In this document: piece after piece, positions 1 to 5,419 of the stretch
Position numbering within the stretch: position 1 is the first letter of the stretch
Layout of the letters: every line of letters begins with the position of its first letter
Assembly: GCA_016290335.1 (NCBI GenBank)
Contig: JAEETM010000153.1
Coordinates: 1 to 5,419 of the forward strand
Direction: 5' to 3'
Length of the DNA stretch: 5,419 nucleotides
Source of the DNA: Treponema sp.
GTDB lineage: Bacteria > Spirochaetota > Spirochaetia > Treponematales > Treponemataceae
Made by a program: the position numbers and the translations under genes
Notes under the pieces: generated by a model
The model's database searches: none
The model's input: only the letters and a program-made list of their open reading frames with translations
Told to the model about the DNA's origin: nothing

Positions 1-2
1 AG

Positions 3-230
3 GAAAAAATCACAGCCAATGCTGCTGGCTTTTCAGGAACTGCTACAGAAAAAATTACTTTGGGAATTGGTATTCCAAACTTTGGAAATTTATCCGGTAC
101 AACTACCCTTTCTTTATCACAAAAAAACGGAGAAATGACTAAGCGCAAAATAACTGCGGCAATTTCGGGGAAACTAACTTATAAAATAATCAGCGTGGGC
201 TGCAAGGTTTCAGCGGACTTTACTTTTTAA
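3..230 (+). CDS. C-terminal fragment of a beta-rich protein, possibly an outer-membrane beta-barrel (5' end outside window)
   Basis: A frame open from the left edge gives 75 codons ending at TAA (228-230); the other two plus-strand frames stop near 135-140. The residues are rich in Gly, Thr, Ser and Ile with no long helix-like stretch. They suggest several amphipathic strands joined by short polar turns, for example a turn at GNLSG and another at QKNGEMTK. The last strand alternates hydrophobic and polar residues and ends ...KVSADFTF, with a C-terminal Phe, which resembles the C-terminal signal recognised by the BAM complex in outer-membrane proteins. That reading is an inference; a soluble or lipoprotein beta domain is equally possible. 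No family can be named from this fragment. Its final 21 bases lie antisense to the end of nfo. No clear terminator hairpin follows the stop. Confidence 0.5.
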   Translation, partial: EKITANAAGFSGTATEKITLGIGIPNFGNLSGTTTLSLSQKNGEMTKRKITAAISGKLTYKIISVGCKVSADFTF

Positions 231-1073
231 AAGCTCAATTTCCTGCCTGTAGCCTTCGAACTCATTTGGAGTTTCCAGAATAAACGGAAGCTCTTTCAAC
301 GAAGGATGATTTATTACACGGACAAGTGCTTCTAGGCCAATAAAACCCTGCCCGATTTTCTGATGTCTGTCTTTATGAGCTCCAAGGTCGTTCATGCTGT
401 CATTCAAGTGTATTGCGTGAAGTCTTTTAAGACCTATAATTTTGTCAAAATCCGCTATAACACCATCAAGATTATTTACAATATCATAACCACCATCCCA
501 GATATGGCATGTATCAAGACAAACTCCAAGTCTTTTTGACAAATCGCTGCCGTATTTTTCTTCTGCCAGATCAATTATTCTGCGAACTTCTTCAAAAGTG
601 CGGCCTATTTCTGAACCTTTACCGGCCATTGTTTCAATCAGAAGAACTGTATGACTTTCGCCAATTTCTTTATCAACATTTTTCAAAGCAGAAGCTATAA
701 TAGTTGAAGTTAAGTCTATTCCAACATCTTCCCCCTGCCCTGTATGGCTGCCCGGATGAAAATTATAAAAGCAGCCCGGTGTAAACTCCAGACGCTTAAA
801 ATCATCAGTCATCATTTCAAGAGCATATTCACGTAAATGAGGGTCTGCGGAACATGGATTCATTGTATACGGAGCATGAGCTACAGATGGTGCAAAATTA
901 TGCTCTTTACGTAAAAAATTAAGCTTTTCTGCATCATCCTTTTCTACGGGCTTTGCACTACCGCCGCGTGGATTTCTTGTAAAAAAAGCAAAGGTATCTG
1001 CCCCTGCTTTTAACGCTTCTTTTCCAAGTCCTTCCAGACCGTTTGATGTTGATTCGTGATAACCTATATGCAT
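210..1073 (-). CDS. nfo: Endonuclease IV (AP endonuclease, Nfo family)
   Basis: Endonuclease IV cleaves the phosphodiester 5' to abasic sites and removes 3'-blocking groups in cytoplasmic base-excision repair; it is a TIM barrel with three metal ions. From the ATG at 1073 the protein has 287 residues, close to the 285 of E. coli Nfo. All nine expected metal ligands can be placed: His66 (AHAPY), His106 (NFHPGSH), Glu147 (LLIET), Asp187 and His190 (CLDTCHIWDGGYD), His222 (HLNDS), Asp235 and His237 (KDRHQ), Glu267 (ILET). The frame could extend upstream to a TTG at 1109. The ATG is preferred because the family begins directly with an M-x-IG-x-H-like strand, here MHIGYHES, and the 12 extra residues have no family counterpart. 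No good ribosome-binding site stands at normal distance from either start; an AAAGG lies about 16 bases upstream of the ATG. The gene is transcribed away from the topoisomerase gene and appears to be monocistronic here. Confidence 0.96.
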   Translation of the reverse strand: MHIGYHESTSNGLEGLGKEALKAGADTFAFFTRNPRGGSAKPVEKDDAEKLNFLRKEHNFAPSVAHAPYTMNPCSADPHLREYALEMMTDDFKRLEFTPGCFYNFHPGSHTGQGEDVGIDLTSTIIASALKNVDKEIGESHTVLLIETMAGKGSEIGRTFEEVRRIIDLAEEKYGSDLSKRLGVCLDTCHIWDGGYDIVNNLDGVIADFDKIIGLKRLHAIHLNDSMNDLGAHKDRHQKIGQGFIGLEALVRVINHPSLKELPFILETPNEFEGYRQEIELLKSKVR

Positions 1074-1137
1074 AATTCTATTTATACTACCTTTCAAAAG
1101 GTTTTTCAATTTTCAAGTGGATTTACCATCTTTTCAC

Positions 1138-1166
1138 TTTTCAGATTATAACATTTCCTATATAAT
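1138..1166 (+). promoter_or_regulatory. Candidate sigma-70-type promoter for the parC-like gene and yigZ
   Basis: A -35-like TTTTCA (1138-1143, four of six matches to TTGACA) is followed after exactly 17 bp by a perfect TATAAT (1161-1166). The start of transcription would be near 1173, giving a leader of about 50 bases before the ATG at 1223. The -10 sits within a 10-base palindrome, TATAATTATA (1161-1170), so it reads as TATAAT on both strands. It overlaps the candidate nfo promoter. Confidence 0.45.
1145..1153 (-). promoter_or_regulatory. Candidate extended -10 promoter for nfo
   Basis: On the minus strand these bases read TGTTATAAT, a perfect extended -10 (TG-n-TATAAT). The hexamer 17 bases upstream (CGCTAT) does not resemble a -35, which extended -10 promoters can tolerate. 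Transcription would begin near 1138 and leave a leader of roughly 65 bases before the nfo ATG. AT-rich DNA produces such matches by chance, and TTGAAT (1180-1185) with TATAGG (1157-1162) at 17 bp spacing is a weaker alternative on the same strand. Confidence 0.4.
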
Positions 1167-1210
1167 TATAGCGATAAATATTCAATTAAGCATTGAGTAT
1201 TACATTTTTT

Positions 1211-1218
1211 GGGTGGGA
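1211..1218 (+). promoter_or_regulatory. Purine-rich ribosome-binding site deciding the parC-like start
   Basis: GGGTGGGA lies five to six bases before the ATG at 1223. It is G-rich and can pair in part with the 16S anti-Shine-Dalgarno region, although it is not a canonical AGGAGG. It lies inside the extended frame that begins at a TTG (1193), and so favours the ATG as the true start. Confidence 0.4.
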
Positions 1219-1222
1219 AAAA

Positions 1223-3133
1223 ATGGCATACGTAAAAAATCTCTTCGATCAAAACTTCATTCAATACGCAAGTTACGTTATTCGTGACCGTGCAATTCCA
1301 GATATTACGGACGGATTAAAGCCTGTACAGAGAAGAATCATTCATACTCTCATTAAAACCGATGATGGCCGCTATACAAAAGTAGCAAATGTCTGCGGTA
1401 AGGTTATGGCTTATCATCCTCATGGAGATGCTTCTATTTATACGGCACTTGTAAACCTTGCAAACAAAAATCTTTTTATAGACAAGCAGGGAAACTTTGG
1501 TAACATGTACACCGGAGACGGAGCTTCTGCACCCCGATACATTGAGTGCCGTCTTAGACCAATTACCAAGGATATTTTGAATACAAATAAAAAAATTACT
1601 CAGTATGTTGATACATACGACAGCCGCGATGTTGAACCGGTTGCATTCCAGGCAAAGCTTCCGCTTGTACTTATTCTTGGTGCAGAAGGTATTGCTGTTG
1701 GTATGAGCACTTATATTCTGAGCCACAATATTCACGAGGTAATTGATGCTGAACGTAAATGTCTGCGCGGAGAAAAGTTCCAGCTTTACCCTGACTTCCC
1801 TACAGGTGGTCTTATTGATGTAAGCGACTATCAGGATGGTCTTGGAAAAATTATTACCCGTGCAAAAATGGACACTTCTGATGATAAAAAAATTGTCATC
1901 ACCGAGCTTCCATACGGTTCTACAACAGAAAGCCTTTGTGATTCTATCGAAAAGGCAGTTAAAAACGGAAAAATCAAGGCAACTTCAATTCAGGATTATA
2001 CTTCTGATAAAGTAAACATAGAAATTAAGCTTCAACGCGGTGTTTACACAAAGGATGTTGTAGACGCTCTTTATGCTTTTACCGACTGTGAACAGACTAT
2101 TTACTGCAACCTTCTTGTTATTAAAGACAACATGCCTGTTCAGATGACCTGTACACAGGTAATTCAGTACCATGCAAAACAGCTTGTTGGTATTCTTAAA
2201 AAAGAGCTTGAGCTTGAAAAAGCAGATCTTATGGATAAGCTTCACCTGCGAACCTTGGAACGCATTTTTGTTGAAGAACGAATCTATAAGAAAATCGAAC
2301 AGCAGAAAACAGAAGAAGGCGTTTACAAGGCTGTAAAAGATGGATTTAAACCTTTTGCAGCTGAGCTTATCCGTCCTATAAATGATGATGATATTGACCA
2401 TCTTCTTAAAATCCCAATCCGCCGAATCTCCCTGTACGATATGAACAAAAACAAGCAGGAAGTTCAGGCTATAAACAACAGAATCAAGGAAATCAACAAG
2501 CTTCTTAAACATCTTGTTGAATATGCTATTTCCTGGCTAGACGGCATTGAACAGAAGCTTGACGAAACTGCTTCAAAGCGACGTACAAAGATTACAAACA
2601 TTAATGCGGTAGACGTAAAGGCTGTTGTAAAACGCGATACTCCATTAAAATATGATGAAAAGACCGGTTACCTTGGAATTGGAGTTTCCGGCGGCGAAGA
2701 GGTTCTTAAGGTTACTCCTTACGACAAGGTTATTTATGTTCGAAAGAGCGGTATTTATTCTGTTTCTGTTGCACCAGACAAGCTTTTTGTTGGTCCTCAG
2801 ATGCGCTACTGCGGTTATGCTGAAAAAGAAGAGCTTTCTAAAGTTCTCTTTACAATTCTTTACCGGGATCCGGCAACACAATATGTTTACATTAAGCGCT
2901 GCAAGATTGACGGTTACATTATGAACCGTGACTATTTCTTTGCACCAGATGGAATGGAAATACTCCATATTGATACAAGAAAGGCATTTACCTTCCAGCT
3001 TAATTACGTTAAGAAGCCTAAGATGAAGGTTCTTACCGAAAAGTTCAAGGCTTCTGATTTTGAAGAAAAATCTCTTAAAGCTAAGGGCTTAAGGGTTGCT
3101 GCAAAGGAAGTTCAGACAATTAAGATTGATTAA
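1223..3133 (+). CDS. parC: Type IIA topoisomerase subunit A, short ParC/GyrA-like (DNA topoisomerase IV subunit A)
   Basis: This is the DNA-breaking and rejoining subunit of a type IIA topoisomerase. It should work in the cytoplasm with a GyrB/ParE ATPase partner that is not in this window. From the ATG at 1223 it has 636 residues. Visible landmarks are DGLKPVQRR (about 30-38), HPHGD (65-69), the catalytic Arg105-Tyr106 pair in APRYIECRL, and GIAVGMST (156-163) containing the DNA-intercalating Ile157. A tower-like region and a charged coiled-coil arm follow, at about 320-365 and 410-450. The C-terminal domain (about 470-636) is only around 170 residues and has no QRRGGKG-type GyrA box, so ParC-like decatenation or relaxation is more likely than DNA wrapping and supercoiling. 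E. coli GyrA and ParC have 875 and 752 residues. The open frame extends to a TTG at 1193, but the extra ten residues are outside the family consensus and a G-rich ribosome-binding site precedes the ATG. The positions equivalent to GyrA Ser83 and Asp87 are Ala70 and Thr74. Whether it should be called gyrA2 or parC cannot be settled without its partner. Confidence 0.9.
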   Translation: MAYVKNLFDQNFIQYASYVIRDRAIPDITDGLKPVQRRIIHTLIKTDDGRYTKVANVCGKVMAYHPHGDASIYTALVNLANKNLFIDKQGNFGNMYTGDGASAPRYIECRLRPITKDILNTNKKITQYVDTYDSRDVEPVAFQAKLPLVLILGAEGIAVGMSTYILSHNIHEVIDAERKCLRGEKFQLYPDFPTGGLIDVSDYQDGLGKIITRAKMDTSDDKKIVITELPYGSTTESLCDSIEKAVKNGKIKATSIQDYTSDKVNIEIKLQRGVYTKDVVDALYAFTDCEQTIYCNLLVIKDNMPVQMTCTQVIQYHAKQLVGILKKELELEKADLMDKLHLRTLERIFVEERIYKKIEQQKTEEGVYKAVKDGFKPFAAELIRPINDDDIDHLLKIPIRRISLYDMNKNKQEVQAINNRIKEINKLLKHLVEYAISWLDGIEQKLDETASKRRTKITNINAVDVKAVVKRDTPLKYDEKTGYLGIGVSGGEEVLKVTPYDKVIYVRKSGIYSVSVAPDKLFVGPQMRYCGYAEKEELSKVLFTILYRDPATQYVYIKRCKIDGYIMNRDYFFAPDGMEILHIDTRKAFTFQLNYVKKPKMKVLTEKFKASDFEEKSLKAKGLRVAAKEVQTIKID

Positions 3134-3147
3134 AAGTTTTTTAGCGT

Positions 3148-3747
3148 ATGGACGAGCTGATAAAAGCAATTTCTTTTGAAGAAACGATTAAAGGTTCAAA
3201 GTTTCTTTCGGAGCTGATTCCGTGTAAGACTCAATCCCAGGCAAGGGAATTGCTTAAGCAGCAGAAAGAAAAATATTCAGATGCAACCCACGTAGTTCAC
3301 GCTTTTATTACCGGCAACGGAGCGGAAGTTATGGGCATGAGTGATGACGGTGAACCTTCGGGAACTGCCGGCCGCCCTGCCCTTGATGTTTTAAAAGGCC
3401 GCGGCTGTACAAATGTAATCCTTACAATTACAAGATGGTTTGGCGGTACACTGCTTGGTACCGGCGGACTTGTAAAGGCATATTCAAACGGAGCTAAACA
3501 GGTAATTCTCTGCGCAGACAACGAAAATGCATTTGTTCCGCTTGTAGAAAAAACTGACTTTTCATTTACAAGTGATTATTCTTTGCTTAAAGTGATTAAG
3601 CGCCATCTTGAAAACTACGAGATTTACGATTTAGCAGAACAATACGGAACAGAAGTTACCCTTTCCGGAAAAATCCGCAGCGAACAGTTTGAACAGCTTG
3701 CAGCATTCCTGAAAGAAATGAGCAAAGGACATAGCAAGCTCTGTTAA
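3148..3747 (+). CDS. yigZ: YigZ/IMPACT-family protein (UPF0029 N-terminal domain plus DUF1949-like C-terminal domain)
   Basis: The 199-residue protein matches the bacterial YigZ/YvyE family in length and layout. Residues about 10-120 form the IMPACT-type domain, with the signature MSDDGEPSGTAGRP (63-76) followed by RWFGGTLLGTGGLVKAY (96-112). Residues about 135-195 fit the ferredoxin-like DUF1949 domain (FSFTSDYSLLKVIKRHLE). The family's biochemical role is not settled. The eukaryotic relative IMPACT restrains GCN2 signalling, and the bacterial proteins have been suggested to bind nucleic acid or the ribosome. The gene starts 14 bp after the topoisomerase stop, without a recognisable Shine-Dalgarno sequence, so it is probably co-transcribed and may depend on translational coupling. 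The start fits the family, because MDELIKAISFEETIKGSKFL aligns with the usual N-terminal strand and the KxSxF motif. Confidence 0.93.
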   Translation: MDELIKAISFEETIKGSKFLSELIPCKTQSQARELLKQQKEKYSDATHVVHAFITGNGAEVMGMSDDGEPSGTAGRPALDVLKGRGCTNVILTITRWFGGTLLGTGGLVKAYSNGAKQVILCADNENAFVPLVEKTDFSFTSDYSLLKVIKRHLENYEIYDLAEQYGTEVTLSGKIRSEQFEQLAAFLKEMSKGHSKLC

Positions 3748-3782
3748 TATAATTTACACCGTGAACTTTTTCTGAGCTTGCT
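3733..3782. repeat. 9-bp inverted repeat across the yigZ stop codon
   Basis: AGCAAGCTC (3733-3741, inside the last yigZ codons) is the exact reverse complement of GAGCTTGCT (3774-3782), with 32 bases between. It could fold in the yigZ mRNA just before the stronger hairpin at 3784-3806. A stem with such a long loop is weak evidence of function on its own. Confidence 0.3.
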
Positions 3783-3783
3783 T

Positions 3784-3806
3784 GCAGTTTTGCTAAGCAA
3801 AACTGC
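3784..3806. terminator. Inverted repeat between convergent genes, possible bidirectional terminator
   Basis: Arms GCAGTTTTGC and GCAAAACTGC pair perfectly over 10 bp around a TAA loop; the symmetry is 11 bp per arm with one central base. It lies in the 72-bp spacer between yigZ (plus) and the kinase gene (minus), where a shared terminator would be expected. Neither strand has a clean uridine run directly after the stem: the plus strand continues GGTTACTTATT and the minus strand AAGCAAGCTC. It is therefore not a textbook intrinsic terminator. A Rho-dependent or 3'-protecting hairpin, or a dispersed palindromic repeat, is also possible. Confidence 0.45.
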
Positions 3807-3819
3807 GGTTACTTATTAA

Positions 3820-5419
3820 TCACTTTTTCTTAAGTGAAGAACTTATGAACAAGCGGTCCTGGTACCAGTCTATTAAAAGTGAAAAATATTCAGATTCATA
3901 ACCTTCGCATTCTGTACGGATTTTCCATATTGTTCCGGTTTTAAGTTCATTCTCATTAACAGAAGAAAGCGGTATCCAGTTGTTGTTATACAATATTTTA
4001 ACACTTGCTTTGTCGGTAATGTTTTCGCCGGTTTCATCATCATAAACAAGCGGAGTTATTACAAGCTTTCTGGTAGAATTCCGTAATAAATCACATTTTA
4101 AGACAACCGGCTCTTCACCAACAGAAAAAGATTTCCACCAGATATAAGGGCCAACTACAACCTTTACGCGATAATCACCCTTTTTAAGGAAAACATCTGC
4201 TGAATCGTAAGTTTTATTTTTTGCGGCAAGCCTTGTTGTTTCAATTACACCCTTTGGCAGTTTGAAAAAATCCTGATAACGAATGGAATCGGCAGGAGCA
4301 AGAGTCTGGGTTGTTCCCGGGAGCTCAGGAATCTTATCATTATCATCTTCAAAGAAAAAGGCTTTTACAGGAAGATCCAGCGATGCAAGCAGAGAATGAG
4401 GCATTTCCATTTCTACACAGACAGGTGTATAAACTTTTCTAAGTACGGTTCTATGAATCAGGCCGCCCTTCCACAAGGCACCAAAAACAAGGCCGGCAAT
4501 AACTGCTGTAAAAACAATTTTCTGTATTCGCCTTTTGATTCTGTCTTTTGGCACAAACTTAGGAAACTCATAAGGCTCTTTGCTTATTACAGCTCGTGCT
4601 ATGTGAACCCTGAGCTCGTGCGTATCATAATGAGCAAGATATTTTTTTACTACGCGTAGAATACCGTCAACCGACTGATACCTTTTTTTAGGAGACGGCT
4701 TAATCATTTTCTGAATAAGCTTTGAAATCTTTTCCGGGATTTCCTTATCTATTTTTCTTGGCTCAATATATTTTCCTTTTTTAATAACCTTAAGAGTATC
4801 CATGGAAAAAGTTCCAGGGTAAGGCTTTGTTCCGGTTACCATTTCGTAAAGCATGATTCCAAGTGCGTAAATATCTGCACGGCAGTCAACCTTTGAGCTG
4901 TCTTCGAATTGTTCCGGCGGCATATAAGCCGGTGTTCCAAGCGCAACACCTGTCTGTGTAATTCCATCACCTTCTGCATCACTGGCAATACCAAAATCTG
5001 CAAGCTTAATTTCTCCACGTTTTGAAATAAGAAGGTTTCCAGGCTTAATATCCCGGTGAACAATATCCTTTGAATGTGCGTACTTTAATGCAAAGCAGGC
5101 ATCCTGTAAAAAAAGCATTGCAATCTGCGGTGGCAGGCTTGTCTGTTTTTGAATCAGCTTATCAAGAGCCGCCCCATCTACAAGCTCTTCTACCATATAA
5201 CGGTAACTGCCTTCTGTAAAATAATCAAACAGATGAACAATGTAAGGACTCTGTAAATCAAGAAGAATCTGGGCTTCCTTTTTAAAACGTTCTGCATTTG
5301 CTGCATTTCCGCGTGCAGTCATCTTTTTAATGACAACATAACGCTTTAATGACGGATGAATTGCTTTATAAACTACACCCATTCCGCCCTTTGCAATTTC
5401 GCCGACTACCTTATACTTT
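3820..5419 (-). CDS. Transmembrane Hanks-type Ser/Thr protein kinase with beta-rich extracytoplasmic domain (N-terminus outside window)
   Basis: This membrane-anchored protein kinase phosphorylates Ser/Thr residues of cytoplasmic proteins. The frame runs off the right edge. Twelve codons before the first Met read KYKVVGEIAKGG and continue into MGVVYK, which completes the glycine-rich loop, so that Met is internal and the true start lies beyond 5419. Numbered from that Met (520 residues to the stop), the kinase domain covers about 1-250: ATP-binding Lys19, helix-C Glu36, HRD 109-111 with Asn116, DFG 129-131, GTPAYMPPE (149-157) and DxYALG near 170-175. All catalytic residues are present and it is an RD kinase. 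A basic segment (KDRIKRRIQK, 279-288) precedes one transmembrane helix (about 289-304), placing the remaining 215 or so residues outside the cytoplasm. That part has no PASTA repeats. It is beta-rich and contains stretches loosely like PEGA units, at about 396-430 (LKKGDYRVKVVVG) and 459-516 (G-x-x-W-K-I-R-T-x-C-x-GY). Neighbours give no clue to its substrate. Confidence 0.93.
   Translation of the reverse strand, partial: KYKVVGEIAKGGMGVVYKAIHPSLKRYVVIKKMTARGNAANAERFKKEAQILLDLQSPYIVHLFDYFTEGSYRYMVEELVDGAALDKLIQKQTSLPPQIAMLFLQDACFALKYAHSKDIVHRDIKPGNLLISKRGEIKLADFGIASDAEGDGITQTGVALGTPAYMPPEQFEDSSKVDCRADIYALGIMLYEMVTGTKPYPGTFSMDTLKVIKKGKYIEPRKIDKEIPEKISKLIQKMIKPSPKKRYQSVDGILRVVKKYLAHYDTHELRVHIARAVISKEPYEFPKFVPKDRIKRRIQKIVFTAVIAGLVFGALWKGGLIHRTVLRKVYTPVCVEMEMPHSLLASLDLPVKAFFFEDDNDKIPELPGTTQTLAPADSIRYQDFFKLPKGVIETTRLAAKNKTYDSADVFLKKGDYRVKVVVGPYIWWKSFSVGEEPVVLKCDLLRNSTRKLVITPLVYDDETGENITDKASVKILYNNNWIPLSSVNENELKTGTIWKIRTECEGYESEYFSLLIDWYQDRLFISSSLKKK

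Noticed and set aside
191..202. Possible nfo terminator: CAGC and GCTG around CCAC on the minus strand, followed by an AT-rich stretch
   Set aside because: The stem is only 4 bp, the following tract is interrupted by A residues, and it lies within the coding sequence of the left-edge gene.
1074..1109. TTG-initiated extension of nfo
   Set aside because: The ATG at 1073 gives a protein of normal family length starting at the first barrel strand, and the extension has no upstream ribosome-binding site.
1109..1129. Tiny upstream frame in the nfo leader on the minus strand (MVNPLEN, then stop)
   Set aside because: Seven codons with no clear Shine-Dalgarno sequence and no attenuator-like structure or codon run; such frames occur by chance.
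1193..1222. TTG-initiated extension of the parC-like gene
   Set aside because: It adds ten residues absent from the family consensus, while the ATG at 1223 has a G-rich ribosome-binding site at suitable distance.
1316..1735. A 139-codon minus-strand frame opposite the topoisomerase catalytic region
   Set aside because: It overlaps the most conserved part of the topoisomerase gene, is Cys- and Asn-rich with no recognisable domain, and has no ribosome-binding site.
1985..2512. A 175-codon open frame on the minus strand opposite the topoisomerase gene
   Set aside because: It lies wholly antisense to a well-conserved gene. Its Phe/Leu/Asn-rich, low-complexity translation is what antisense reading of Lys/Glu/Ile-rich coiled-coil codons produces.
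4836..5063. A 75-codon minus-strand frame inside the kinase gene
   Set aside because: It is a different frame of the kinase catalytic core, where the HRD and DFG motifs show which frame is real.
1..5419. A new multi-gene system such as a defence island, biosynthetic cluster or mobile element
   Set aside because: The genes are housekeeping families in three separate transcriptional directions, with no integrase, transposase, direct-repeat array or shared regulatory signature.

Overview
The window looks like ordinary chromosomal DNA from a host-associated or anaerobic spirochaete, most likely Treponema or a close relative. This is an inference from three things: AT-leaning sequence, a short ParC-type topoisomerase A subunit without a GyrA box, and a membrane-anchored Hanks-type kinase with a beta-rich C-terminal domain. 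No rRNA, tRNA, mobile element or CRISPR array is visible to confirm it.

Layout, left to right. (1) Positions 3-230, plus strand: the last 75 codons of a gene entering from the left, beta-strand-rich and ending in an alternating pattern with a C-terminal Phe, so possibly an outer-membrane beta-barrel protein. Its 3' end overlaps the 3' end of the next gene tail to tail. (2) Positions 210-1073, minus strand: nfo, endonuclease IV, with all nine metal ligands present. (3) Positions 1074-1222: a divergent intergenic region with promoter-like elements for nfo and for the topoisomerase gene packed into about 30 bp. (4) Positions 1223-3133, plus strand: the ParC/GyrA-like subunit. (5) Positions 3148-3747, plus strand: a YigZ/IMPACT-family protein 14 bp downstream, probably in the same operon. 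(6) Positions 3748-3819: a short convergent spacer with a strong inverted repeat. (7) Positions 3820-5419, minus strand: a Ser/Thr protein kinase whose first residues lie beyond the right edge.

The genes are mostly housekeeping: base-excision repair, DNA topology, a conserved protein linked to translation or stress, and signalling. I see no sign of a defence island, biosynthetic cluster or other new multi-gene system. The best points for a second look are the natural substitutions at both quinolone-contact positions of the topoisomerase, the overlapping divergent nfo/parC promoters, the uncharacterised extracytoplasmic domain of the kinase, and the intergenic inverted repeat. Three of the longest open frames begin at misleading codons (two at TTG, one at an internal Met), and the starts are corrected here.
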